Shown piece by piece: positions 28,431 to 39,600 of a stretch of 64,000 nt of DNA. Within the stretch, counting starts at the first letter, position 1. Each line of letters begins with the position of its first letter. This DNA is from Acanthaster planci (Eukaryota; Echinodermata; Asteroidea; Valvatida; Acanthasteridae), in NCBI RefSeq assembly GCF_001949145.1, contig NW_019091544.1, positions 156,479 to 220,478 of the forward strand, in the 5' to 3' direction. Below the pieces are notes generated by a model that was not told the origin of the DNA, searched no databases, and was given only the letters and a program-made list of their open reading frames with translations. A program made the position numbers and the translations under genes.

Positions 28431-31400
28431 TAACTGCCATTTTCAGGCAGAGGAAGACAAAATTATGGCTGTTGTACTTGACATAAGCCGAGTGAAAGAG
28501 TGGAGTCACCCCGTCCTTTGGATGCCTAAAGTATGGCACATTTTTCAGGATGTCGGATATCTTGTTGAGAAGTTCATGGTGCCATGTCAATTAACAAATA
28601 CTGTAACGTATGACAGTGATGTTCGAAGTAGGGTTGGAATGCAGTCATCGGGAGCTACTCACTACATTTCGTTCTGAAAAATAAATCACTCAGGGTTAAC
28701 GTGAAAAAAAAATTCGTTTTTTACGACCTTCATGTATGTCACGCCCTTAGCTGTTCAAAATGCGAATTAAACAATACAGAAATTAACATCGTTCATCTTG
28801 TATGCTGCTATTTGGCTTTACTACACAGCGTGTGCTCTCTAATTTTTTGGGCGTGGTCAGGGCTCGGTCACCTTGTGTGCCGTTGAAGTGGCTTAAAGTA
28901 CCGTTCTAGCCCGCTTCTTTTCACCTCTTAACGTTGTAGTTCACGGAATTTAGCCGTATATCGCAAGTAGGGTTTACTCAGACGCGCACGTACTATTCTT
29001 CTGATATCTTTCATGATTCCCGCAGAGAGTTGTAAAACATGTACAGTGGTGGTATACATTAAAGTGTTAAATCCACTGCTTGACACAAGTTTTCTCACAA
29101 ATATTGTTTGTCATTCCATTTCTCTAGCAGATATTAGCAGGTAGGGCATTTGGTTGACCTCAGGACGATGTCGGAGGACTTGAATGGTAACACGTTTTAT
29201 GTACAACATGTCATGGACTCGCTATATTCCAACATCACGCTGTCGAGCAGAATGCTAACGGAGTTTGCTTTCATCAGCTACTGTAATTATACGCGAGACT
29301 TAACTTGCGCAGTGCGTTCATTAATTGTTAATTTGGTACTTGTCAGCCTTGTTACCATTCACTGCGCACGACAAATGATTACAACAGATTACATAGTCAA
29401 GGTTTTCATGATGGGTGTAAAAAATATTCCAATAAACTTTTGAAAATTGGATTATAGATTCTCCGGATGTGTATATGTTTCTTGGAACTTTGGGAGGTAA
29501 AACTTTTACGTTTTGTCAGTGTGTTTTTTTTTGTCATATCACCCGCTCTGTTAAACATATGCCTTAAGTACTACATTTTATAGGGACACCCAGCTATAGA
29601 GAGAACTTGGAAATTCCTTTTTATTGCGATTAAGTTTGCATAGACAAGCTTTTGGGTCAGTGGTTGCACTAAAAGAATTTTAATTTATCGCTGTCGAGCT
29701 ATCCAAATAGCAGTAAATTATCGTCTAAAGGGATAGGATGACATTCTAATTGGATAAAGAGATTTTCTGTTGATGGAGTATATGTTATGTTTAGTTTATA
29801 GTATCCGTAAACATTTAGCTAGAGCGTCGCTGTCCCAGCGTTTAATACTCCCTCTGTTCAATTAACGGCATTCTCTGCATGCATTACTTGTTTTTGGACA
29901 GAGTTTTGAATTCTTTTATGTGATCTCTCAGTTATTCAGACGGTAAAGTAGAATCAATCGAGTCGACTGTTTATTTTGTTCAATATGTCAAACGATTAAC
30001 CGTGTACGTTATATCCGCATATTTCTATTAAACAGAAAATATTCTATAAACTTAATGTAAATAATATTATACTACACGCATAATATTGGGCAGGTGGAAA
30101 AAATTTCTTACTTACTTGATTTTTTCTATTGATAAGTGGAGTTTAAGAGGAATTCATAGGGAAGATTGCAATGAGCATCTAACTTTGTGTAAGAAGGGAC
30201 CCAGAACTCTAAGTTTCAAGTCTAAGTGTCATTCTATAAGGGTCCATTATTTTTTGTGTCTCTGTCACATCTAACAATATGATTTTTTAAAATTCAGAAC
30301 ACATTCTTTGTATTCCATGAGTGATAAAGTAATGCAAATTACCTGCCAAACAAATAGAAATAGTTTGAAATCAATTGGAGTGATATTTCCATGCCAAATT
30401 ACACAGGTAAAGTGTAACGGACACAAAAATGTCACACTTTTGGACCCTGAATTTATAGAATGACCCTCAAATTTGTCTACCTAACTCCATAAATATTAGC
30501 ACCTTCCTTCTAAGACATTCATTGTGAAAGAAACCCACAGCTAGCTGTCCCAGAAGTTGGAATCGATGTTTAGTTGTTTACGTAAGATTTCCTTATTTGA
30601 ATTCCTTTGGCAGCAGCAGCCAAAAATTTGATAAGATCACAATAATAAGGTTACAATTTTGTCTGCGTTCGTGGTTTAGGTGATCCAGACTACAAGAAAC
30701 CTTTCCCCGAATCCTAATTTCGTTATCTTTCTGGCAGCATGAGCAGCTGTGATACTTCTAAAGCTAATGATCCGATTGAGATCTTCCTCCTGAGTATACT
30801 GCCCTTTTTATCTCCTTTCATTTGCAACGTATAATGAATCATTTATTTGGTTTGGTTGTGTTAACTCATGTCCATGGTCCATAGAGTGTTTGGGGCAAGA
30901 TGCTAGATTTTTGTAATCCCTGCTCAAGTTGTAAAATTTGCTTTACATCTACCACTTGCACTCTGATGTGCGTAAGGATTTCTGCGCTGTTTGTTGCTGG
31001 GATTTATCACATCTGATGAACCCATTTTTCAAGCTTTAATGCCCTTTTGCGTTTGAAGTCGACGAAAACCACATTTGCTTCACTTTTAAATTTTTGCAAA
31101 AAAATTGAAACTGCAACGTACTTCGTGATATTTCATTGTTACCTATGTTCAAGATTATTTCAGAGTGCAGTGCAGCACCATCGACGAAGAGACATCTTCA
31201 ATGCAGGAACACGTGCGCGCAATGGGCATATTTTGCTTTTTATTTCAATGCNNNNNNNNNNNNNNNNNNNNNNNNNNNNNNNNNNNNNNNNNNNNNNNNN
31301 NNNNNNNNNNNNNNNNNNNNNNNNNNNNNNNNNNNNNNNNNNNNNNNNNNNNNNNNNNNNNNNNNNNNNNNNNNNNNNNNNNNNNNNNNNNNNNNNNNNN

Positions 31401-34400
31401 NNNNNNNNNNNNNNNNNNNNNNNNNNNNNNNNNNNNNNNNNNNNNNNNNNNNNNNNNNNNNNNNNNNNNNNNNNNNNNNNNNNNNNNNNNNNNNNNNNNN
31501 NAATTCTTTTGTGTTTAAAATACTTTTTCCCCATTTGTTTCTATTGTCCAAAAGGTTTTGGAATAACTTTACAAGCTGCATGGATCAATCTATTGACAGC
31601 GTTCAGTGTTATAGTTTATCTTAAATTATTTAATTCTGAAGATATTATGTGTAATGTTGAATAATTAACTGCCAATACACATAAAACAAGGGCTTTTTCA
31701 GTCTTGTTCTAGTCAAAGGAATGTAACGTCTCTCTTTCCACTGATACTGACATGCACGAACAAAGTGCGCTCACTTTGCGATCAGCGCGTACTACATTAT
31801 TTTTTTAGTTCCTCAAAGAGAAAGAGAATTGTGTGCTCACACTTCTTTTACTCATGTTCGGTCATGGACTATTTTGAAACATAGGCTAACATGTAGTTTA
31901 GCTCTGCTTTAGCAAATAAGCAATATTGCAGATGCTGTGAGCAGTCAGCATTTCAACGGTTAAGCAATATCTAATTTGATTCGTTTATAATTGTGTTACT
32001 AAGGTCAAATGTGAAGTCTCTACAGATTTCTAGGTGTGCAAAGCTGGACAAATTGGTTGATTGAAGGCCGCGAAACAGAGATAGCACTTATGTCGATTAT
32101 TCTATCCCCAGCAGGTTAACCTTGGGGTCGTAACAAGGGACCACACTCGTCATAAATTCGGAAATTGTGGCCAACAAGGGAGTTGTCATGAGACCCCGGG
32201 CGGCCTAAGGTCACCTCTGGCTTGTTGGGTTGCCTTGGTGATGGACCTTACCTTCGTGTCTTCACTTGAGTCTGTGTATTCAAGATTACTGACAACTCTG
32301 ATACTTGCTGGTACACGGCGTTGTGTCCAAGGCTGTCTCAAGAACTTGCATTGTTGGAGGTAAAATTTCGTCATATAATTCAGTTAAAACATTATGTTAT
32401 TTAATTAGAACCCTGTGAATGACATAGCATTTGCCACAGGGGCTAAAAATGGCAAAAAGAAGTATTTTGGTTCATTTTGTCAGTCTGAAGGCAGCACGTA
32501 TATTTGTTCTTTTCAAAGGGGGCGAATATATTTATACGAATTTGGTTTCGATTTTGATGGTTAGTTTTTAAAAATCTGAATTGGGAATTCGACTTGCATT
32601 TAAAAATGCCTCAATATTTACCTAGATATAACCTCGAAACTCGTACTATGCTATGTTCAGCTTAAAAGTAAAGACATATCTGCTTGTTTAAACCCAAAAA
32701 CTACAATTATATGCTGTCATAGAATGGTGAGGAAAACACGGTCTTCTTTTTGCGCCGTGAAATGCAGCTGTAAATATGATTGCCATTCTTGGCAGGCGCA
32801 TTGACATTGGCTGTAGATTAAAGCCAATTTTATCCTTCGTGACGAATTTCCTTGACACCACGATCTTGTTAAACAGCAGCATAGCCTGTCCTCTGGTTGC
32901 AAATTGCATTTCATAGTTTTACGCACGGTGGGACTTCATTATTGATCTTCGGGGTAAAAATTCACAGTGGTAAAGTCATACACTTCATGTATAATCTTCC
33001 GTTGTATTTTTACAATCCACATAGTTCTAGCAACTGTTTTATGTTTAGCGTTTTGTCAGCAGTACGTTTCTTTTGGTGTTTTTGGGCGAAGCGGACATAA
33101 GTTGGTTTTGGGGTCTGAGTCATTTGACATTGTAGGCACTGAAGTCTTTATTTGCATCATCGTATTCACGAAAGTGGAAACCCTGGGAGCAGAATTTTCT
33201 CCAATAGATATGTATGAAAAAGAGGAAATAAGGCACGATTCCAATAATATGTTCACTCCAGGCACGTGATCACAGCTGAGTTTGACCCAGCAATTTTGTA
33301 ACTAAATAAATGCTTTGTTTCGGCAAACATTGACATCATACGAATGTTGTTCGGATAGTGTTTATGGATCAGTAAATTTCAATGCAATTATGAAAGAGCT
33401 TTTACGGACTTGAGCTTTGCAAATTAACAAGCGTATTGGGATTAAGAATTTCTTCTAGGTTTTTGATGATGAGGAAAATGAGGTGACCGTAGAGGTAACG
33501 TGGACGCTTATCGCTTATCAAACAGGATTTCTGCTTGATTAGCCTTCTGACAGACAGAAAGTGGAGGCTGGAATCAGTGACTCGACAAATTAAATAAATC
33601 ATGGATCAGATGGGACTGGGTGAAATATCTTGCACAGTCAGTTTGGGACTTGACATGACATTAGGCTAGGAGGTAAATGATTTGATCAGGTAAGATCAAG
33701 CGTTAGATAACAATTGTTCGTAGTTGTTTTTCATCCGTCTTTGGTAAAGCTCACTGTCAGTCAGAGTTTATCTTCGCTGAGCCTTGACTGTCGCTGGCTA
33801 ATTTCACGAAAGGGTTGGTTTTACTAAAAAAGATCATTTGAAAAAATCTTGTTCCTGTTTGTCTATGTTTATTTTCACATTAAGACGTCGTGTCATCCAT
33901 CAGTGCTAAAACTCCCACTAATATTCTTGAAAGAAATGTGTTTCGAGTAATATTATCTTCAGGAAATACTTTAATACCGGTATATTATCAAACCTCTCTT
34001 CCCTGCATATTTTCGTTTCAGATAGATGGAAACATCTTCATCGTCATCCCCAGGACATGCAAGCAGATATTGCCTTTTAACACCTCTGTCGTTCCCAACC
34101 ACTCGATCAAAAATCCTGAAGAAGTCATTACAGGGGATAAGTTCGACGTTGTCACCTGTGTGTGAGTCTAGTCCATCGTTCTCTTCAGACTCCTCAAGAC
34201 TTGCCTGCAGTCAAGAGAGCGATGTTGAGAAGTAGAAAGTACTAGTTCCATTGAGAACGATAAATGACTTTCAACGAGGACTGCGGGACTATGGTAAAAA
34301 AAATTAACGGAAGTTCTTGAACCTCAACCTCTGATAAAAGTGCACTTTGTTTGAGTGGCTATTCCTGTGCTGCTGTTAACATGTCACCTGTAATTTCTTA

Positions 34401-34541
34401 TTGTTCCTTCGACTGATGGTTCGTCAGATGGAATCTTATGATTTAATCATCAGGCACTTAACTTGTGTAATGCGCAAAACTGCTTAGAATAATCACAACT
34501 ACAGTATCGTGCTTGAGTTGGGATAACTGTGATTTATCAAA
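28431..34541. other. Non-coding stretch upstream of the receptor gene
   Basis: It contains the first assembly gap. A possible acceptor TTTCGTTTCAG ends at 34021 and is followed by an open serine-rich stretch to a stop at 34233-34235. Another frame is also open there, so I do not call it an exon. The 5' UTR of the GPCR must lie near 34.2-34.5 kb, but I cannot place its start. Confidence 0.4.
31252..31501. other. Assembly gap (250 N)
   Basis: A run of 250 undetermined bases. Any ORF drawn across it is meaningless. Confidence 0.99.
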
Positions 34542-36360
34542 ATGGAAATTCCAAGCCTCTGCAACGTTTCCTACGATTACCTCATTGATGACGCGACTCT
34601 GAGAGAAAATCGCTACAACAGCGCGTCAAGTTTTGTTTATGATGTGGCGTATGACTGTTACTCCCGTAACAGCGTATGTGCCTATTACTTGTATGAACTG
34701 ACGGGGGAGACGCTAATCGATCACTTGCAGTATATTATGCCACCACAGCATTACGCCTACGCCCAGGTTATCCCATTTGTAACGCTTGTGGCCTTGCTGT
34801 GTTTGGTTGGTATTATTGGAAATCTTCTAACAATAGTGGTGATATTAAGGAATCGTATCCTGCAAACAACATCCAATTACCTGGTCAATATGGCTTTCTC
34901 GGATCTTCTGATCCTTTTACTGACGGGACCGATGGAAGTAGCCTATGAATTGAAAGCATGGCCCTGGACATACACTCGCTTCATGTGCCGACTCAGGTAC
35001 TTTCTGATCGAGGCTTGCACATTCACGTCGATTCTGAATATTACTTCCTTCACAACCGAGCGTTACATCGCAATTTGTCATCCCATTAAAGCAAAGTCTT
35101 ACGTCTCGCATTCACGCGCCATCAAAATCATCGTTTTCATTTGGATTTTCTCCTCTTGTGTAAGCCTCCCTCTATTTTTGGGTGTTGATACTTTTGAAGT
35201 ATGCCCCGAGATACCAGAAACCACGGTATGCGGTTATCCTGATGCTTACTGGGAGACGGTTATAGACCGTTTCTACATCGCCTCTGCTACATTGCTCTTT
35301 TTTATTCCCATGATTTTGATCACAATATTCTACTCCTTGATTGCGCGGGTATTATACGGATTCAACGTAGAGGTGGTAGTGCGTCGGAACTCCAGAAGAG
35401 CAAGGAACAGAAATGGGGTCAACCCCAACGACAAGAAAGAAAACTCCGTGGAGAAATCTCGGAAGCAGATTGTTAAAATGTTAGGTGAGTTTCCGTCTTG
35501 TTTTCAGGACTGGTACTCTTCATGGTAAAGCGTTTGATTTGCATGTACGTACGTCTGAGTCGAAGAAACAACAGCGAGTGGCTATAAATCGAATGAACTT
35601 GTTGAGTGTTAAAAGTCTCAACATGAAGGCGAGGATCTAGAGGGAGGAGGGGTGGTTAACCCCCTCCTCCGTCACCCCCCCCAAAAAAGTGGAAGAAAAG
35701 AAAAGAAAAAAATAATAAAGGGAGGGAGAAAAGAAATAACAAATGTATTTATAATAAAAAGATGACATCCCACTGCCATGCACCCCGCTCAGAAATTCCT
35801 TGATTGGACCCTGGACAGCCCCACTCAAAAATTCATGGATCCGCCCTTGCCATGTACCCCAATCAAAAACTCCTGGTTCCGCCCCTGACATGCCCCCACT
35901 CTGTATGTAATTGATTGAATAATAGCAATACGCTACAACCTTTAATTTAGTTCACTTGAGTAAGGTATACAAAGGATAGGTTTTCAATCGTTTTGACGCT
36001 TATTGTGACGGTTTAATTTGGTATAAAATTAAAGCCACTGATTTTTCATTCCTTGTAGCTTTGGTAGCAGGTTGCTTCGCAGCCTGCTGGCTACCGTTTC
36101 ACATCATCCGAATCATTCCAAACTTCGTCGATATAAAGCTGAGTGAGACACTGAGTACTATTTATTACGATGTGCTGTATAAAGTCTCCATCGTCTTGAT
36201 GTACACCAGCGCCACAATCAATCCAATCCTTTACAACATCATGTCAGCTAGGTTTCGTCAGGCCTTCAAGAAGACCATCCTCTGCCAAGAAGTAAGGTCA
36301 CCTCCAAACTCTAGAGGGGGCTATACTTCAACTTCAATGGTCATGCAAAGCTCTGTTTAG
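34542..36360 (+). CDS. Thyrotropin-releasing-hormone-receptor-like GPCR (rhodopsin class), two exons
   Basis: Exon 1 is 34542-35484 (ATG in context AAAATGG; donor TTAG|GTGAGT). Exon 2 is 36059-36360 (acceptor CCTTGTAG|CT; TAG stop). The 574-bp intron splits an Ala codon at the start of TM6. The product is 414 aa. The long extracellular N-terminus has an N-glycosylation site at Asn8. TM1 spans about 75-101 (GN at 93-94) and TM2 has Asp121. Cys149 likely pairs with Cys230 in the second outer loop. The DRY position reads ERY (173-175), followed by AICHPIKAK. TM4 has Trp201 and TM5 has Pro256. The third inner loop is basic and ends in SRKQIVKML. TM6 has CWLPF (324-328) and TM7 has NPILY (369-373). 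Cys390 may be palmitoylated, and the C-terminus SSV fits a PDZ ligand. From memory, the ERYIAICHPIKA block, the VPMIL/IPMIL motif in TM5, SRKQ.KML and the extended eighth helix match TRH receptors best. Neuromedin U or ghrelin-type receptors are the next candidates. The expected role is a plasma-membrane receptor for a neuropeptide, probably Gq-coupled; the ligand is unknown. Confidence 0.92.
35637..35895 (-). repeat. Repeat patch in the GPCR intron
   Basis: On the minus strand, three degenerate ~37-bp units (each with a GGA-TTTTTGA-TGGGG pattern) lie at about 35770-35885. They are followed by an A/T-rich stretch and a C/G-run block. The palindrome GGAGGAGGGG...CCCCTCCTCC is at 35643-35670. 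Its position in the intron and its likeness to the patches at 27.5, 48.45 and 50.1 kb indicate a dispersed element, not coding sequence. The 84-codon minus-strand frame through it is a product of the repeat. Confidence 0.6.
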
Positions 36361-36612
36361 TTTGGCATATGCATGATGCTGCATGTGAAAATACATACTT
36401 CGCATCACAAAACTGTTGCGGTTCTTTGGTCAATGCACTCGTTACGGACTTGTTCAAGCTGTGCTGTTGTAGCTGGACGTGTCATGGATTCCTTCCCTTA
36501 TCCTTAATAGATGACCCCCGTACATTTCGTTTCTTGCATGACTGCCTGATCCATTTCATTTTTGCATGTTCAAAGATTGTGCTTGTCTCATTTACATTGG
36601 GATTACATTTTG

Positions 36613-36618
36613 ATTAAA
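36613..36618 (+). terminator. Candidate polyadenylation signal for the GPCR gene (ATTAAA)
   Basis: ATTAAA occurs about 250 bases after the stop codon, followed by T-rich sequence. A canonical AATAAA also occurs at 37131-37136. Which one is used cannot be told from sequence. Confidence 0.3.
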
Positions 36619-39600
36619 GATCACTTTAGATCCTCGCTTAAGTTGACGTAGCTGGATAGTTCAGGTTGACAGTTGCTTCTTCGGAAGTATTGCCACTCGT
36701 TTATTGCATAATCATTTGAATGATTGTCCTTTAGGGGCCTATGGTAGGTTTTACATTGGGCCGGAACCAAGATTATGCAGGTATCTCTGTTTCGTCCGAA
36801 TTTCTTAATTTCATGTTTATTCTCCGGCCATTTTCTGCTCTGAGACATCGATCGCTTTATTACAATATCTGTGGAAAATTTGAAAATCTGCGGGAATCTG
36901 TGGGAAATTCACCTGCTTTAAAAACAGTATGGTAACACATTAATTAAGGCGTTTAGATGTATCAGCTGTTTGGAAGAGAAGCGCTGCAAAAACTGGTGAC
37001 AAGCATTAATGAGATAAGGTTTATGTAGCAATTCTCTTGGGAATGAGGTTGAGGAGGTGAGGTTGAAGGTGTCGGGAAAAATTCTTGTCTTGTTTCTCCG
37101 ATTCTGTAGAAAATTTCAATCTGCCTTATAAATAAAACAAATGCCTGAAAGTTTTGTCATGATTTGTTCGTGAGTTCAGTTTTCTTCGTCCAAGCAAATT
37201 AAATCCTTAAAACAAATGTTTTCTTGATGCCGAGACGAAATCATGTCATATTTCCTGTATGACGTTGTATGGTTGGCTATGACAGACTGCAGTTTCTTGC
37301 TTGCTTTTGTTTGATAAGGCTGATAGATTTTGTAGTAATTTCCGGATAACATGCCTAGTTTGGCCAGTGTACCGTTGTCGAAGGAACAACCATTGTGGTA
37401 TGCAGGTGTATGCTTCCTGTATGCGTCTAGGAAAACAGCGACATAACACAGAGTATAAGTACTTCTTTAAAATGTTCATTTTGGTTTTAACATTTTTTAA
37501 TGCACGTCGTTATTGCTAAGATCATCGACTAGACACGGTAGCTCAGTAATGCACGTCGTTCTACATCATGCGACTTACGCACAACAAACTACAAATACCC
37601 ATACGGAAGCTGTCACGAACCACGGAATAAGACTTCTCGTAACATAACGACTTCGCAGTGACTCCATATCTTGGAATGATTGCCACCAGATTGTGTTCTG
37701 GCTTTCCTGTGTATATCCTCTTGGATTTCTTTAGGTTTTGGGTTTTGGTCTGTTTGTTTTTTTCGAAAACGATTCACAAGCTCCTCATTTTCGCAAGTGC
37801 ATTATACACACCACAAATTACAATGGGGTCTTTCGACAGAGTTGCTATGTGTTTGATAAAAGTTATTTCATTGTCAATAAATATATTTATCAGTGTTGAT
37901 AGATGCATGTAAAAATTTCCCGTAACGTGGAATGCGTTTAGTTTACCTTGATTTGAATTCCCAATTTAAGATCTTGGGTAGTATTGAGCTGTTATTCAGT
38001 ATCGGGGAGTAGTTCACTTTCGGATTTGTCATATTTCAACTTACTCAACTTGCCTGTTTTCGTATATATGTTGTCGAACGGAATCCTGATTTCCTTTTTA
38101 GTCCACTGGTGGCCTTTCATAAATTAGACATTCTTAAACATTCTGTTGCTGACTTCCATGCAGTCAATTAGATTGCTGTATTGTTTCATTTATAATTTAT
38201 TTTGAGTAGAGTTGGTGTTTTCACAAGCATGCTAAAAATGCTGGAGGTTTTACTGTTTTAGATTTTCCTGTACATAAACATTTTGTTTAAGTTGTCCACA
38301 ATTATTCTGCTGTTTTCCGTATTTCATAACATGCAATTTGATTCTGAATACGGTCGGTGAGCGCACTAAGTGTGTAGAACGATATATACATGTAGCAAGA
38401 GGCTTATGAGTTTGAGGAGTTTGAAGAGCTTGAAGGATATTTCTGCGTGTATAGTTCGCATTGTGGTAGTAGCTAAAATAGCCAGAAGGTATTATCTATC
38501 AATTAAATCAAAGCAATTGGTCAGAATTCATTGTTAAAATAACTTTTTAAAGCACTTGACCGGCAATCATTGGAGTGTTTTGCCTTTCGAAATGAGTGTG
38601 AAAAACTAGTTGTGTTGTATCACTTATCAAGCAGTTTATGTGACTTATTAGAAGTAATAGTTGAAAACCAATTCATGAATTTAAATTGCCTTTGTGGTTC
38701 AAAATGATGAATGAAATAATGAATCAATAAACAATAGTCTTAATATAACAGGAAAAAAGGATATATGATACGTGTTATTAAAATTAAAATACTCAAATAA
38801 TAATCTCTGCACTCAGAAATCTCTAAGTATCCGGTGTATATAATGTATAAATGTTATTGTATTCATTTGTAAAGGAAAATGTTATATATTAGTATTCAAA
38901 ATATATACTAATCAAATTAAAAATTATACATTACATCGTGTTTGTTGGTAACGTCGTATTGAAATGTAGTGTAGGTTTCATAGATGCAACTTGAATAATG
39001 TAATCTGGGGGTAAGTTGAACAATTTGCCTTAATCTTTGCATATCAAAGGTAATACCATGAGGTTGAGTACGTGCAGAAGTTTGCATAGAACCATTTATA
39101 CAAATTCCTGTATAAAATCGGAATTAGTAGCTATCGACAGGAATATACTGACACAGGCAAACCGAACTGATTTTGCCTGTAACGTTTGCTTTTACACCAA
39201 ATAAGTGATTGAGAAATATCCTACACGATGAGGGAACCTGTATTTCTACGCTTTGGCTTCACATCAAAGGGGAATATGAATTTTAACTTCAAGGTTCTTT
39301 TAGAGGTACAGGTGTAGCAATACTTGATTCAAAACCTGTTGCGGAGCTGTGAATATCAGAGTGTCTGCATGGAAAAGTAGTTGGTAGGTTACTTGAGTGT
39401 TGATGTATCTTGTAACATTTGAACATGTCAAACATGTATCGAGAATAAAGTGTATAAAGTACATCTTTCAAGTAATAATGAGACATTTCGTTGATTGTGT
39501 TTTCTAAGAGGGTTTTAATAAACATGAGTTTAATGCACACTTCAGAAAAGAAAAACCAATGCATTTTAGCCAAATGTTTTTTAGGGACAATTTTTGAATT

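Noticed and set aside
31047-31664. 205-codon ORF across N bases
   Set aside because: Runs through the 250-N gap; most of it is undetermined.
35637-35891. 84-codon minus-strand ORF inside the GPCR intron
   Set aside because: It is a translation of the degenerate ~37-bp repeat units and homopolymer runs.
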